Of a stretch of DNA of 64,000 nucleotides, positions 1 to 8,406 are shown piece after piece (position 1 is the stretch's first letter; every line of letters begins with the position of its first letter). The DNA comes from Streptomyces candidus (lineage in GTDB: Bacteria; Actinomycetota; Actinomycetes; Streptomycetales; Streptomycetaceae). Location: contig NZ_JACHEM010000012.1 in assembly GCF_014207445.1 (NCBI RefSeq), forward strand, positions 213,917 through 277,916, in the 5' to 3' direction. The position numbers and the translations under genes are program-made. The notes under the pieces are model-generated. The model searched no databases and had not been told where the DNA came from. It was given only the letters and a program-made list of their open reading frames with translations.

Positions 1-575
1 ACGCAGGTCGGGCACACGCGGGGCGTGCCGTTCTTGTCGCCGGTGCCGGAGCACGCCTTGCAGGGGGCCTGGGAGGACATCCGCAGGGGGACGGTCGCGC
101 CGTCCACCGCTTCGGTGAAGCTGAGGGTGACCTCGGATTCGATGTCCTGCCCGCGGCGGGGCTGGGTGCGCGTCCCCGTGCCGCCCCGGTTGAAGAGGCC
201 GCCGAAGACGTCCCCTATGCCACCGCCGAAGCCGCCGGGCTGGGTGCCGCCGCCGGCCGCGCCGCCGAACAGGTCGCCGAGGTCGAAGTTGAACGAGCCG
301 CCGCCGGCCGCCCCGGGGCGGGCGGCGAAGCCGCCGTTCCCGAAGAGGGCGCGCGCCTCGTCGTACTCCTTGCGCTTCTTGGCGTCACCGAGGACGTCGT
401 TCGCCTCGGAGATCTCCTTGAAGCGGTCCTCGGCCTCGGCGTTGCCCTTGTTGGCGTCCGGGTGGAACTCGCGGGCGAGCTTCCGGTACGCCTTCTTGAT
501 CTCGGCCTCGGTGGCGTCCTTGGGGACGCCGAGAACCTTGTAGTAGTCCTTCTCGACGAAGTCCTTCGTGCTCAT
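1..575 (-). CDS. dnaJ: DnaJ (Hsp40) co-chaperone, 5' part
   Basis: N-terminal 191 codons of DnaJ, which hands unfolded clients to DnaK and stimulates its ATPase in the cytoplasm. The J domain spans about residues 10-75 with the HPD tripeptide at 38-40. A Gly/Phe-rich linker follows (about 80-140), and the first zinc-finger repeat (CKACSGTG) begins near residue 170. The rest, including the client-binding domains, lies beyond the window edge. The ATG at 575 follows a purine-rich GAGGAGGG stretch. It is the third gene of dnaK-grpE-dnaJ, about 40 nt after grpE. In Streptomyces hspR usually follows dnaJ, but that would be off-window. Confidence 0.97.
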   Translation of the reverse strand, partial: MSTKDFVEKDYYKVLGVPKDATEAEIKKAYRKLAREFHPDANKGNAEAEDRFKEISEANDVLGDAKKRKEYDEARALFGNGGFAARPGAAGGGSFNFDLGDLFGGAAGGGTQPGGFGGGIGDVFGGLFNRGGTGTRTQPRRGQDIESEVTLSFTEAVDGATVPLRMSSQAPCKACSGTGDKNGTPRVCPTC

Positions 576-614
576 TTCCTCGACGTCCCTCCTCTCGGAC
601 TCCCAAGTACGGTG

Positions 615-1298
615 CTACCCCTCCTCGGGGGCACCGCTCTCCTTGTCATCGGAGTCATCCGACTTGTCTGCCTGCGCCTTGTCCGCCGACGCGCCCGGCT
701 GGGGCTCGGCGACCGCGACCCGTGCGGGACGGATCGTACGCTCGCCGATCCGGTAACCCGGCTGGAGGATCGCCACACAGGTCGTCTCGGTGACGTCCGG
801 CGCGTAGCTGTGCATCAGGGCTTCGTGGATCGTCGGGTCGAAGGGCTCGCCCTCCTTGCCGAACTGCTGGAGGCCCATCTTGGCGGCCACGGTCTCCAGC
901 GACTCGGCCACCGACTTGAAGCCGCCGACCAGTTCGCCGTGCTCGCGTGCCCGGCCGATGTCGTCCAGGACGGGGAGGAGTTCGGTCACGAGGTTCGCCG
1001 CGGCGATCTCCTTGACCGTGACCCGGTCCCGCTCCACGCGGCGACGGTAGTTCTGGTACTCGGCCTGCAGGCGCTGGAGGTCGGCCGTGCGCTCGGAGAG
1101 CGCCATCTTGGCCTGGTCCAGCTGGGCGGTCAGTGCGACGTCCTTGGCTGCGTCCGCCGCGTGGGTGTTCGCTGCGTCCCCGGCCGGGGCCGCCGAGCCC
1201 GCCTCCTCGGAGGTGTCCTCGGCGGCCTTCGGCTCGGCGTCATCCGCGCCGGAGGGGACGTCGGGCTTCTCCTCGAAGCCCGGAGTCTCCTCCGTCAT
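615..1298 (-). CDS. grpE: Nucleotide exchange factor GrpE
   Basis: 227-aa GrpE, the ADP/ATP exchange factor of DnaK. It has an acidic low-complexity N-terminus (about 1-55), a long coiled-coil helix with ALSERTADLQRLQAEYQNYR near residues 65-85, and the family signature region around PFDPTIHEAL and GYRIGERTIRPARV near 150-200. The tail is acidic and Ser/Asp-rich, as in actinobacterial homologues. Its ATG shares one base with the TGA of dnaK (TGATG), so the two are translationally coupled. Expression should follow dnaK from the HspR-controlled promoter upstream. Confidence 0.97.
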   Translation of the reverse strand: MTEETPGFEEKPDVPSGADDAEPKAAEDTSEEAGSAAPAGDAANTHAADAAKDVALTAQLDQAKMALSERTADLQRLQAEYQNYRRRVERDRVTVKEIAAANLVTELLPVLDDIGRAREHGELVGGFKSVAESLETVAAKMGLQQFGKEGEPFDPTIHEALMHSYAPDVTETTCVAILQPGYRIGERTIRPARVAVAEPQPGASADKAQADKSDDSDDKESGAPEEG

Positions 1299-3157
1299 CA
1301 GGCAGCGCCACCCTTCTTGTCCTTCTCGTCGTCGACGATCTCGGCGTCGACCACGTCGTCCTCGGCCTGTGCCTGGCCGGCACCCGGGGCAGCGCCCTCG
1401 GCGCCGCCGGCCGCCTGCGCGCCCTGCGCGTCGGCGTACATGGCCTGGCCCAGCTTCTGCGAGACGGCCGCGACCTTCTCGGTGGCCGTGCGGATCTCCG
1501 CGGTGTCCTCGCCCTTGAGCTTGTCCTTCAGCTCGGTGACGGCGGTCTCGACCTCGGTCTTGACGTCGGCCGGGACCTTCTCCTCGTTGTCCTTCAGGAA
1601 CTTCTCCGTCTGGTACACGAGCTGCTCGGCCTGGTTGCGGGTCTCGGCGGCCTCGCGGCGCTTGTGGTCCTCCTCCGCGTACTGCTCGGCCTCCTCACGC
1701 ATCCGGTTGACCTCGTCCTTCGGCAGCGAGGAGCCGCCGGTGACGGTCATCTTCTGCTCCTTGCCGGTGCCGAGGTCCTTCGCGGCGACGTGCATGATGC
1801 CGTTGGCGTCGATGTCGAAGGCGACCTCGATCTGCGGCACGCCGCGCGGGGCGGGCGGCAGGCCGGTCAGCTCGAACATGCCGAGCTTCTTGTTGTACGC
1901 CGCGATCTCGCGCTCGCCCTGGTAGACCTGGATCTGCACGGACGGCTGGTTGTCCTCGGCCGTCGTGAAGATCTCGGAGCGCTTCGTCGGAATCGTGGTA
2001 TTCCGCTCGATGAGCTTGGTCATGATGCCGCCCTTGGTCTCGATACCCAGGGACAGCGGGGTCACGTCGAGGAGCAGGACGTCCTTGACCTCACCCTTGA
2101 GGACACCGGCCTGGAGCGAGGCGCCGATGGCGACGACCTCGTCCGGGTTGACGCCCTTGTTGGCCTCGCGGCCACCGGTGAGCTCCTTGACGAGCTCGGC
2201 CACGGCCGGCATGCGGGTGGAGCCACCGACGAGAACGACGTGGTCGATCTCGGAGAGCTGGATGCCCGCGTCCTTGATGACGTTGTTGAAGGGGTTCTTG
2301 CACCGCTCCAGCAGGTCGGAGGTGAGCTGCTGGAACTGCGAGCGCGTGAGCTTCTCGTCCAGGTGCAGCGGGCCCTCGGCCGACGCCGTGATGTACGGGA
2401 GGTTGATCGACGTCTCGGTGGAGGACGACAGCTCGATCTTCGCCTTCTCCGCGGCCTCGCGGAGACGCTGGAGAGCCATCTTGTCCTTGCCCAGGTCCAC
2501 GCCGTGGTTGCCCTGGAACTGCTTCACCAGGTAGTCGACGACGCGCTGGTCCCAGTCGTCACCACCGAGGTGGTTGTCACCGTTGGTGGCCTTCACCTCG
2601 ACGACGCCGTCACCGATCTCCAGGAGCGACACGTCGAAGGTGCCGCCACCGAGGTCGAAGACGAGGATCGTCTGGTCGTCCTTGTCGAGGCCGTACGCGA
2701 GGGCGGCGGCGGTCGGCTCGTTGACGATGCGCAGGACGTTGAGGCCCGCGATCTCACCGGCCTCCTTCGTCGCCTGGCGCTCGGAGTCGTTGAAGTACGC
2801 CGGGACGGTGATGACCGCGTCGGTCACCTTCTCGCCCAGGTAGGACTCGGCGTCGCGCTTCAGCTTCTGCAGGATGAAGGCGCTCATCTGCTGCGGGTTG
2901 AAGGACTTGCCGTCGAGGTCGATCTTCCAGTCGGTGCCCATGTGGCGCTTGACCGAACGGATCGTCCGGTCGACGTTGGTGACCGCCTGACGCTTGGCGA
3001 CCTCGCCGACGAGCACCTCGCCGTTCTTCGCGAAGGCGACGACGGACGGCGTGGTCCTGGCGCCTTCGGCGTTGGTGATGACGGTGGGCTCGCCGCCTTC
3101 CAAAACGCTGACGACGGAGTTCGTCGTGCCCAGGTCGATGCCGACCGCACGTGCCAT
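1298..3157 (-). CDS. dnaK: Molecular chaperone DnaK (Hsp70)
   Basis: 619-aa Hsp70, normal family length. The ATPase domain shows GIDLGTTNS at the N-terminus, FDLGGGTFDVS near 170 and VVLVGGSTRMP near 310. A substrate-binding domain and helical lid follow. The tail is Gly/Ala-rich and ends in an acidic stretch, DAEIVDDEKDKK, and a short GGAA. The ATG is preceded by GGAGG at good spacing. It is first in the dnaK-grpE-dnaJ operon. Two HAIR-type inverted repeats upstream indicate repression by HspR, which in Streptomyces uses DnaK itself as co-repressor. Confidence 0.98.
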   Translation of the reverse strand: MARAVGIDLGTTNSVVSVLEGGEPTVITNAEGARTTPSVVAFAKNGEVLVGEVAKRQAVTNVDRTIRSVKRHMGTDWKIDLDGKSFNPQQMSAFILQKLKRDAESYLGEKVTDAVITVPAYFNDSERQATKEAGEIAGLNVLRIVNEPTAAALAYGLDKDDQTILVFDLGGGTFDVSLLEIGDGVVEVKATNGDNHLGGDDWDQRVVDYLVKQFQGNHGVDLGKDKMALQRLREAAEKAKIELSSSTETSINLPYITASAEGPLHLDEKLTRSQFQQLTSDLLERCKNPFNNVIKDAGIQLSEIDHVVLVGGSTRMPAVAELVKELTGGREANKGVNPDEVVAIGASLQAGVLKGEVKDVLLLDVTPLSLGIETKGGIMTKLIERNTTIPTKRSEIFTTAEDNQPSVQIQVYQGEREIAAYNKKLGMFELTGLPPAPRGVPQIEVAFDIDANGIMHVAAKDLGTGKEQKMTVTGGSSLPKDEVNRMREEAEQYAEEDHKRREAAETRNQAEQLVYQTEKFLKDNEEKVPADVKTEVETAVTELKDKLKGEDTAEIRTATEKVAAVSQKLGQAMYADAQGAQAAGGAEGAAPGAGQAQAEDDVVDAEIVDDEKDKKGGAA

Positions 3158-3180
3158 TTCGGATTCCTCCAGATTACGTA

Positions 3181-3201
3181 CTTGAGTGGATCTGGCTCAA
3201 G
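3181..3201. promoter_or_regulatory. HAIR operator 1 (HspR site)
   Basis: CTTGAGT-N7-GCTCAAG, matching the known HspR consensus CTTGAGT-N7-ACTCAAG at 13 of 14 arm positions. It lies 24 nt upstream of the dnaK ATG. Confidence 0.9.
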
Positions 3202-3232
3202 GATGCATCACTCGTACGCCCGCGTCAACAGA

Positions 3233-3253
3233 CCTGAGTCGAGCACGCTCAAC
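3233..3253. promoter_or_regulatory. HAIR operator 2 (HspR site)
   Basis: CCTGAGT-N7-GCTCAAC, a second, weaker HAIR-like repeat 52 nt (about five helical turns) from the first. A TTGACG hexamer on the minus strand lies between the two and may be the dnaK -35. Confidence 0.75.
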
Positions 3254-3343
3254 TCTTATGCGGTACTTATCTGCAATGGAGGGAGACGGAAATAGTTTCC
3301 CCTGGTCAGAGGGGTAAGGCAGTCGCGGGACACCCGCACCGGA

Positions 3344-4555
3344 TCACTCGTACTCGTCGTGAACCGGCTCGTACTCGGGCTCCTCGGGCGCCTCGTCCGG
3401 CTCCGCCCGCGCCGCCTCCAGCGCCGCCACCACCGGCTGGTCCTTCCGTACGGCCTCGAACACCCGGCGCGCCTCCGGCTGCTCAAGGTCGAGCCGGTAC
3501 CAGTGGTCGGACGCCTGGTGGTACGGGAGCGTGGTGAAGGTCAGCGCGCCCTGCGGCAGGTCCCGCAGACTGTCGGCCACTTCGTACAGTTCGGTCAGCG
3601 AGTCGAGGCCGGCGTCGGCGGTCAGCGCGGAGGTCGCGGCGTCGAGCACCGGCAGCAGCCGGGCGGGATTGGTCAGCGTGCCGTTGCCGCGGATCTTGGC
3701 GACAAGCCGGTTCACGAAGTCCTGCTGGCGGCCGATCCGGTGGAGGTCGCTGCCGTCTCCGACGTACTTGCGCGCCCGTACGTAGCTGAGCGCGTCCTCG
3801 TCCTTGAGGACGTGCCGTCCGGCGGGCAGATCGAGCCCGATGTCCGGGTCGCGTTCGGGCTTCTTGAGGTCGACCTCCACGCCGCCCACCGCGTTGACGA
3901 TCGTCTTGAAGCCCGCGAAGTCGACGATCATGTGGTGATCGATCCGGATGCCGGTCAGCTTCTCCAGCGTACGGATCGTGCAGGCCGCGCCGCCGAACTG
4001 GAACGCCCAGTTGAACTGGGCGTTCTGCGCCCGGCTGTAACTCCCGTCCGGCCGCGGACAGCTCGGCACGTCCACCCTCAAGTCCCGTGGCACGCTCAGG
4101 ACTTCGGCCCGCTTCCGGTCGGCGGCCAGGTGCAGCAGCATCACCGTGTCGGAGCGCTGACTGTCCTGCTCCTTCCGCCAGTCGGAGCCGAGCAGCAGGA
4201 TGTTCTGCGCCCGGCCGGGACGCCGGACGGGCCGCTCCGCGCCGTACTCGGCGAGCGCCGCGGCAGTCGCGTCGTCGGTACGGATGTTGCCGTCGATCTT
4301 CCGGTACGCGAGCCAGCCCAGCGCTCCCGTCAGAGCGACGAGGAGAGCCAGCGCGGCACACACGAACCTGACCGTGCGCCGCGTCCCGCATCGTGCGCGC
4401 AACGACGCGATGCGCGAGCGCGCCGCCGCGGCGTACGGCTTCAACGCGACCACCTCGCCGGGCCCCCTGTCGCCACTCGGCCGGAGCTTCCTGTCCCCAC
4501 GTCCCGCATGCCGCGCCCTCCTCTCCGACCCCTCTGCCGTACGGCTGAGCGGCAC
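3344..4555 (-). CDS. LytR-CpsA-Psr (LCP) family protein
   Basis: 403-aa membrane-anchored LCP protein. The family attaches teichoic-acid-type or other glycopolymers from lipid carriers to peptidoglycan. A cytoplasmic basic N-terminus (about 1-60) is followed by one membrane helix (about 62-85) and the extracellular LCP domain. That domain shows SDTVMLLHL, SVPRDLRVDVP and an Arg-rich DLHRIGRQQDFVNRLV near 245-265, the polyprenyl-phosphate-binding features. The tail is acidic (EPDEAPEEPEYEPVHDEYE). The start taken is a GTG at 4555; later GTGs in the basic N-terminus are possible. It is divergent from the sugar transferase gene at 4658, which is also of envelope-glycan type. Confidence 0.9.
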   Translation of the reverse strand: MPLSRTAEGSERRARHAGRGDRKLRPSGDRGPGEVVALKPYAAAARSRIASLRARCGTRRTVRFVCAALALLVALTGALGWLAYRKIDGNIRTDDATAAALAEYGAERPVRRPGRAQNILLLGSDWRKEQDSQRSDTVMLLHLAADRKRAEVLSVPRDLRVDVPSCPRPDGSYSRAQNAQFNWAFQFGGAACTIRTLEKLTGIRIDHHMIVDFAGFKTIVNAVGGVEVDLKKPERDPDIGLDLPAGRHVLKDEDALSYVRARKYVGDGSDLHRIGRQQDFVNRLVAKIRGNGTLTNPARLLPVLDAATSALTADAGLDSLTELYEVADSLRDLPQGALTFTTLPYHQASDHWYRLDLEQPEARRVFEAVRKDQPVVAALEAARAEPDEAPEEPEYEPVHDEYE

Positions 4556-4657
4556 GCGTGGCGCGCCCGCCGACTGATGTTCATCGTGCGAGAGTCAGAA
4601 CAATAAAGCCGACTATTCGCACAAAGTCGGTCAAAGATCCCACGAAAGGGTGCGGCG

Positions 4658-5221
4658 ATGCAGTCGTTGTCCGCGAAACGGGTGCTGGATCTGACGGGCA
4701 GCCTGCTGCTGCTGCTCCTCTTCGCACCCGTGCTCGCCACGACCTACGCCGTCGTCGCCCTCACCGCCCCGGCCGCCGCGATCTGCCGCCGGCCCCGGGC
4801 GGGTCTGTACGGGGAGCCGTTCCAGCTGCTGGGATTCCACCGCGCACCCCCCGCGCCCCGCGGCCCACGTATCCCCCGGGGTCCGCACGCCGCCCGTGCC
4901 GCGGCGGCCGGCCGGGCACTGCGACGCCTGGCGCTCGACGGGCTTCCGCAGCTCGTCAACGTCCTGCGCGGCGAGATGTCCCTGGTCGGCCCGCGCCCCC
5001 TGCCCCTCGAGGACACCGGCAGCACGGCACTGACTTGCGGCCGGCTCACGGTCAAGCCGGGCATGACCGGACTGTGGCAGGTCAGCAGGCGGTCCGGTCT
5101 CCCGTGGGACGAGATGCTGCTGCTGGACCTGGAGTACGTGGACACCCACTGCCTGGCCGTCGACCTCGGCATCCTCGCCCGTACCGTCCCGGCGGCCCTG
5201 ACCGCGCACGGCACCCGCTGA
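4658..5221 (+). CDS. Sugar-phosphate transferase (PglC/WcaJ-type domain), degenerate
   Basis: 187-aa protein with the polyprenyl-phosphate sugar-1-phosphate transferase fold. It has an N-terminal membrane/re-entrant helix (about 8-38), then LDGLPQLVNVLRGEMSLVGP near 89-108, and KPGMTGLWQVSRRSG. Related enzymes load a sugar phosphate onto undecaprenyl phosphate. Here the catalytic Asp-Glu dyad of the family (S-L-D-E-L-P-Q-L in active members) reads Asp-Gly, and the usual K-F-[RK]-T-M stretch is replaced by GFHRAP. Activity is therefore doubtful. The ATG has AAAGGG upstream. It may be regulatory, inactive, or have altered chemistry. Confidence 0.85.
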   Translation: MQSLSAKRVLDLTGSLLLLLLFAPVLATTYAVVALTAPAAAICRRPRAGLYGEPFQLLGFHRAPPAPRGPRIPRGPHAARAAAAGRALRRLALDGLPQLVNVLRGEMSLVGPRPLPLEDTGSTALTCGRLTVKPGMTGLWQVSRRSGLPWDEMLLLDLEYVDTHCLAVDLGILARTVPAALTAHGTR

Positions 5222-5419
5222 GGCACGCACCGCCCGCGCCTCGGCACCGGCCGCCCCGCGCGTCCGCCCCCGGCCCTCCGCCGAGCGCGGCGGCGGCCGA
5301 AACCCGCAGCCGGCCACCGGCGCACCGCGTGCCCGCGCCCTGCCGCCCGCGCGCGCCCGCCTGGTGAGGGTTGCCTGAGCGACGCAGATCACCGCCCGCG
5401 TGGATACTCTGCGACGGCA

Positions 5420-5460
5420 TAAGTGGGTAATCTCAGCTCGACTGGATAAGTTACCGCTTA
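5420..5460. promoter_or_regulatory. Inverted repeat in the leader of the (Fe-S) oxidoreductase gene
   Basis: TAAGTGGGTAA and TTACCGCTTA form an imperfect inverted repeat about 20 bp apart in the only AT-rich part of the 5222-5555 intergenic region. It is likely promoter or operator sequence for the gene at 5556. The regulator is not recognised, and I see nothing else in this intergenic region. Confidence 0.4.
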
Positions 5461-5555
5461 GTAATCACATAAGCCTTCACGCCTGAGGACCCGGGACTTC
5501 CGGACGCGCCGCAGGCCCCTCCGTTACCCACCTCGCAGGCCCGAGGAGCCCCCAA

Positions 5556-7838
5556 ATGCAACTCGCCGCGATCATCGTGTCGCTGGTCCTCATGGCAGTC
5601 GGCGTCGCGCTGTTCGGCCGTGCGATCGCGCGGATCTACCGCTTCGTGACGCTCGGCCAGCCCGTGCCCGCCGGTACCCGTACCGACTATCCCTGGCAGC
5701 GCGCGATCACCGTGGTCAAGGAGTTCCTCGGCCACACCCGGATGAACAAGTGGGGCGTCGTCGGCGTCGCCCACTGGTTCGTGGCGGTGGGCTTCTTCTC
5801 GCTGCTGCTGACGATCGTGAACGCCGTCGGCCAGCTGTTCCAGGCCGACTGGATGCTGCCGATCGTCGGCGAATGGGCGCCCTACAACATGTTCGTGGAG
5901 TTCATCGGCACGATGACCGTCCTCGGCATCCTGGTGCTGATCGTCGTCCGCCAGCTGAACCGGCCGGGCGGGGCGGGCCGCAAGTCCCGTTTCGCGGGCT
6001 CCAACACCGGTCAGGCGTACTTCGTCGAGACGGTCATCCTCCTCGTCGGCGTCTGCATCTTCACGCTGCACGCGCTGGAGGGCGCCCAGCACCACGTGGA
6101 CTCCTACGAGGCGTCGTTCTTCATCTCGTACCCGCTGGTCGCCTGGTTCCGCGGCATGGACCTCGGCACGCTCCAGAACCTCACGTACTTCTTCGCCGGT
6201 CTGAAGATCGCGACCTCCTTCATCTGGATGATCACGGTCTCGCTGAAGACCGACATGGGCATCGCCTGGCACCGCTTCCTGGCCTTCCCGAACATCTTCT
6301 TCAAGCGCAGGGCCGACGGCGACGTCGCGCTGGGCGCGCTGCCGCCGATGACCTCCGGCGGCAAGCAGATCGACTGGGAGGACCCGGCCGACGACGCCGT
6401 CTTCGGCGTCTCCCAGGTCGAGCAGTTCTCCTGGAAGGGCATTCTCGACTTCTCCACCTGCACCGAGTGCGGACGCTGCCAGTCGCAGTGCCCCGCCTGG
6501 AACACGGGCAAGCCGCTCTCCCCCAAGCTCCTGATCATGTCCCTGCGCGACCACGCGCACGCCAAGGCCCCGTACCTGCTGGCAGGCGGCGGCAAGGACA
6601 TGGAGGGCAACGAGAAGGCCACCGAGGAGCAGCTGAAGGACGTCCCCGCCGCCGCCCTCGCGGAGGCCGAGCGTCCGCTCATCGGCACGGCGGAGGAGAA
6701 CGGCGTCATCGACCCCGACGTCCTCTGGTCCTGCACCTCCTGCGGTGCCTGCGTCGAGCAGTGCCCGGTCGACATCGAGCACATCGACCACATCGTCGAC
6801 ATGCGCCGCTACCAGGTGATGATCGAGTCCGCGTTCCCGTCCGAGGCGGGCACGATGCTCAAGAACCTGGAGAAGAAGGGCAACCCCTGGGGCCTGGCGA
6901 AGAAGCAGCGCCTGGAGTGGCTCAAGGAGCTCGACTTCGAGGTGCCGGTCGTCGGCAAGGACATCGAGGACCTCACCGAGGTCGAGTACCTGTACTGGGT
7001 CGGCTGCGCGGGCGCCCTGGAGGACCGGGCCAAGAAGACCACCAAGGCCTTCGCGGAGCTCCTGAACATCGCGGGCGTCAAGTTCGCGATCATGGGCGGC
7101 GACGAGAAGTGCACCGGTGACTCCGCCCGCCGCCTGGGCAACGAGCCGCTGTTCCAGCAGCTCGGCCAGGAGAACGTCATGGCCCTGAACATGGCCTTCG
7201 GCGAGGAGTACGACGACGAAGGCAAGGTCACCGCGGAGTCGAAGAAGCCGCGGACGGCCAAGAAGATCGTCGCCACCTGCCCGCACTGCCTCAACACGAT
7301 CGGCAACGAGTACCCGCAGATCGGCGGCGACTACGAGGTCATCCACCACACCCAGCTGCTCCAGCACCTCATCGACGCGGGCAAGCTGATCCCGGTGACC
7401 CCGGTCGAGGGCCTCATCACCTACCACGACCCCTGCTACCTGGGACGCCACAACAAGGTCTACACGCCGCCGCGCGAGATCATGTCCGCCGTCCCGGGCC
7501 TGCGCCAGCAGGAGATGCACCGCCACAAGGAGCGCGGCTTCTGCTGCGGCGCCGGCGGTGCGCGCATGTGGATGGAGGAGCGGATCGGCAAGCGCATCAA
7601 CACCGAGCGCGTGGACGAGGCCCTCTCCCTCAACCCGGACATCGTGTCGACCGCCTGCCCGTTCTGCCTCGTCATGCTGACCGACTCGGTCAACGGCAAG
7701 AAGAACGACGGCAAGGCGAAGGAGTCCCTGACCGTCGTCGACGTGGCGCAGCTGCTGCTCGACTCGGTCAGGACCCCGATCGACCCGGCCGCCTCGGAGG
7801 AGTCCGAGGACGCCCCGGAGCCCGAACCGGTGAAGTAG
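5556..7838 (+). CDS. Membrane (Fe-S)-binding oxidoreductase, HdrD/GlpC-like
   Basis: 760-aa protein with an N-terminal membrane part and a C-terminal redox part. About five membrane helices occupy residues 1-230, resembling a respiratory gamma subunit. Two [4Fe-4S] motifs follow: CTECGRCQSQCPAW near 302-315 and CTSCGACVEQCPVD near 390-405. Then come two Cys-rich CCG-type modules (CTGDSARR, CPHCLN, HDPCYLGRH near 623, CCGAGGARMW near 661, CPFCLV), as in heterodisulfide reductase subunit D and GlpC. It probably moves electrons between quinones and a soluble partner; the substrate is unknown. RBS GAGGAG. No operon partner is apparent. Confidence 0.93.
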   Translation: MQLAAIIVSLVLMAVGVALFGRAIARIYRFVTLGQPVPAGTRTDYPWQRAITVVKEFLGHTRMNKWGVVGVAHWFVAVGFFSLLLTIVNAVGQLFQADWMLPIVGEWAPYNMFVEFIGTMTVLGILVLIVVRQLNRPGGAGRKSRFAGSNTGQAYFVETVILLVGVCIFTLHALEGAQHHVDSYEASFFISYPLVAWFRGMDLGTLQNLTYFFAGLKIATSFIWMITVSLKTDMGIAWHRFLAFPNIFFKRRADGDVALGALPPMTSGGKQIDWEDPADDAVFGVSQVEQFSWKGILDFSTCTECGRCQSQCPAWNTGKPLSPKLLIMSLRDHAHAKAPYLLAGGGKDMEGNEKATEEQLKDVPAAALAEAERPLIGTAEENGVIDPDVLWSCTSCGACVEQCPVDIEHIDHIVDMRRYQVMIESAFPSEAGTMLKNLEKKGNPWGLAKKQRLEWLKELDFEVPVVGKDIEDLTEVEYLYWVGCAGALEDRAKKTTKAFAELLNIAGVKFAIMGGDEKCTGDSARRLGNEPLFQQLGQENVMALNMAFGEEYDDEGKVTAESKKPRTAKKIVATCPHCLNTIGNEYPQIGGDYEVIHHTQLLQHLIDAGKLIPVTPVEGLITYHDPCYLGRHNKVYTPPREIMSAVPGLRQQEMHRHKERGFCCGAGGARMWMEERIGKRINTERVDEALSLNPDIVSTACPFCLVMLTDSVNGKKNDGKAKESLTVVDVAQLLLDSVRTPIDPAASEESEDAPEPEPVK

Positions 7839-7992
7839 GCGGGCCGGGTCCGGCGGACGCTGCGAGATTCCGTTCGTACCGGCGCATGAGCGGCTGGACC
7901 TGCCTGGGGGCGGGGCCGGCCGCTCTTGCCGTTCCGGGGGCAGTTCCCGTGTCGAGGGGCACGCTCGCTCACGACCAGGCGGGGCTGCCGGG

Positions 7993-8176
7993 ACTACCAG
8001 CACCGCTCGGGACTGCCGGGACCGACGGGACCGACGGGACAGCCAGGACTGCTGGATCTGCCGGGGCCGCGGGAGCTGCCGAGGCTGCCGGGGCCGCCGG
8101 AGCTGTCGGAGCTGCCGGGGCCGCCGGAGCTGCCGGGGTTGCCGGGGCCGCCGGAGCTGCCGAGGTTGCCGGCACC
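7993..8176. repeat. GC-rich 9/18-nt degenerate tandem repeat
   Basis: Imperfect repeats built on the 9-mers GGGCCGCCG, GAGCTGCCG and relatives, between two unrelated plus-strand genes. The + frames read as collagen-like Pro-Gly runs and the minus frame as an Ala-Pro repeat. No frame has a convincing start or ribosome binding site, so I treat it as noncoding repeat. Confidence 0.6.
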
Positions 8177-8406
8177 CAAAGAGCAGACGGAGCCGACGCG
8201 GCCAGCAGGAGCAGGACCAACGGGGCCGCCAGGACCGGCGAGCTCAGCGGGGCCCGCCACCCTCCGGCATCCCCCGGTACGCCCCCTGCCTGCCCGCCGC
8301 CCACCCCCGGAAGTCCCCCTAGGGGATGTCACAGCTCGGCCGCAAAGGCCCCCCGCTTCCCCACCGCCCGGGCACCGGCCCCTCCGGAGCGGGTACGTTC
8401 GTTCGC

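Noticed and set aside
1133..3295. A 720-aa plus-strand open frame opposite dnaK
   Set aside because: It is an antisense shadow of dnaK, rich in Val/Leu/Asp/Arg with no domain.
7969..8304. 111-aa minus-strand Ala-Pro protein with a hydrophobic N-terminus
   Set aside because: Composed of the tandem repeat, with no ribosome binding site.
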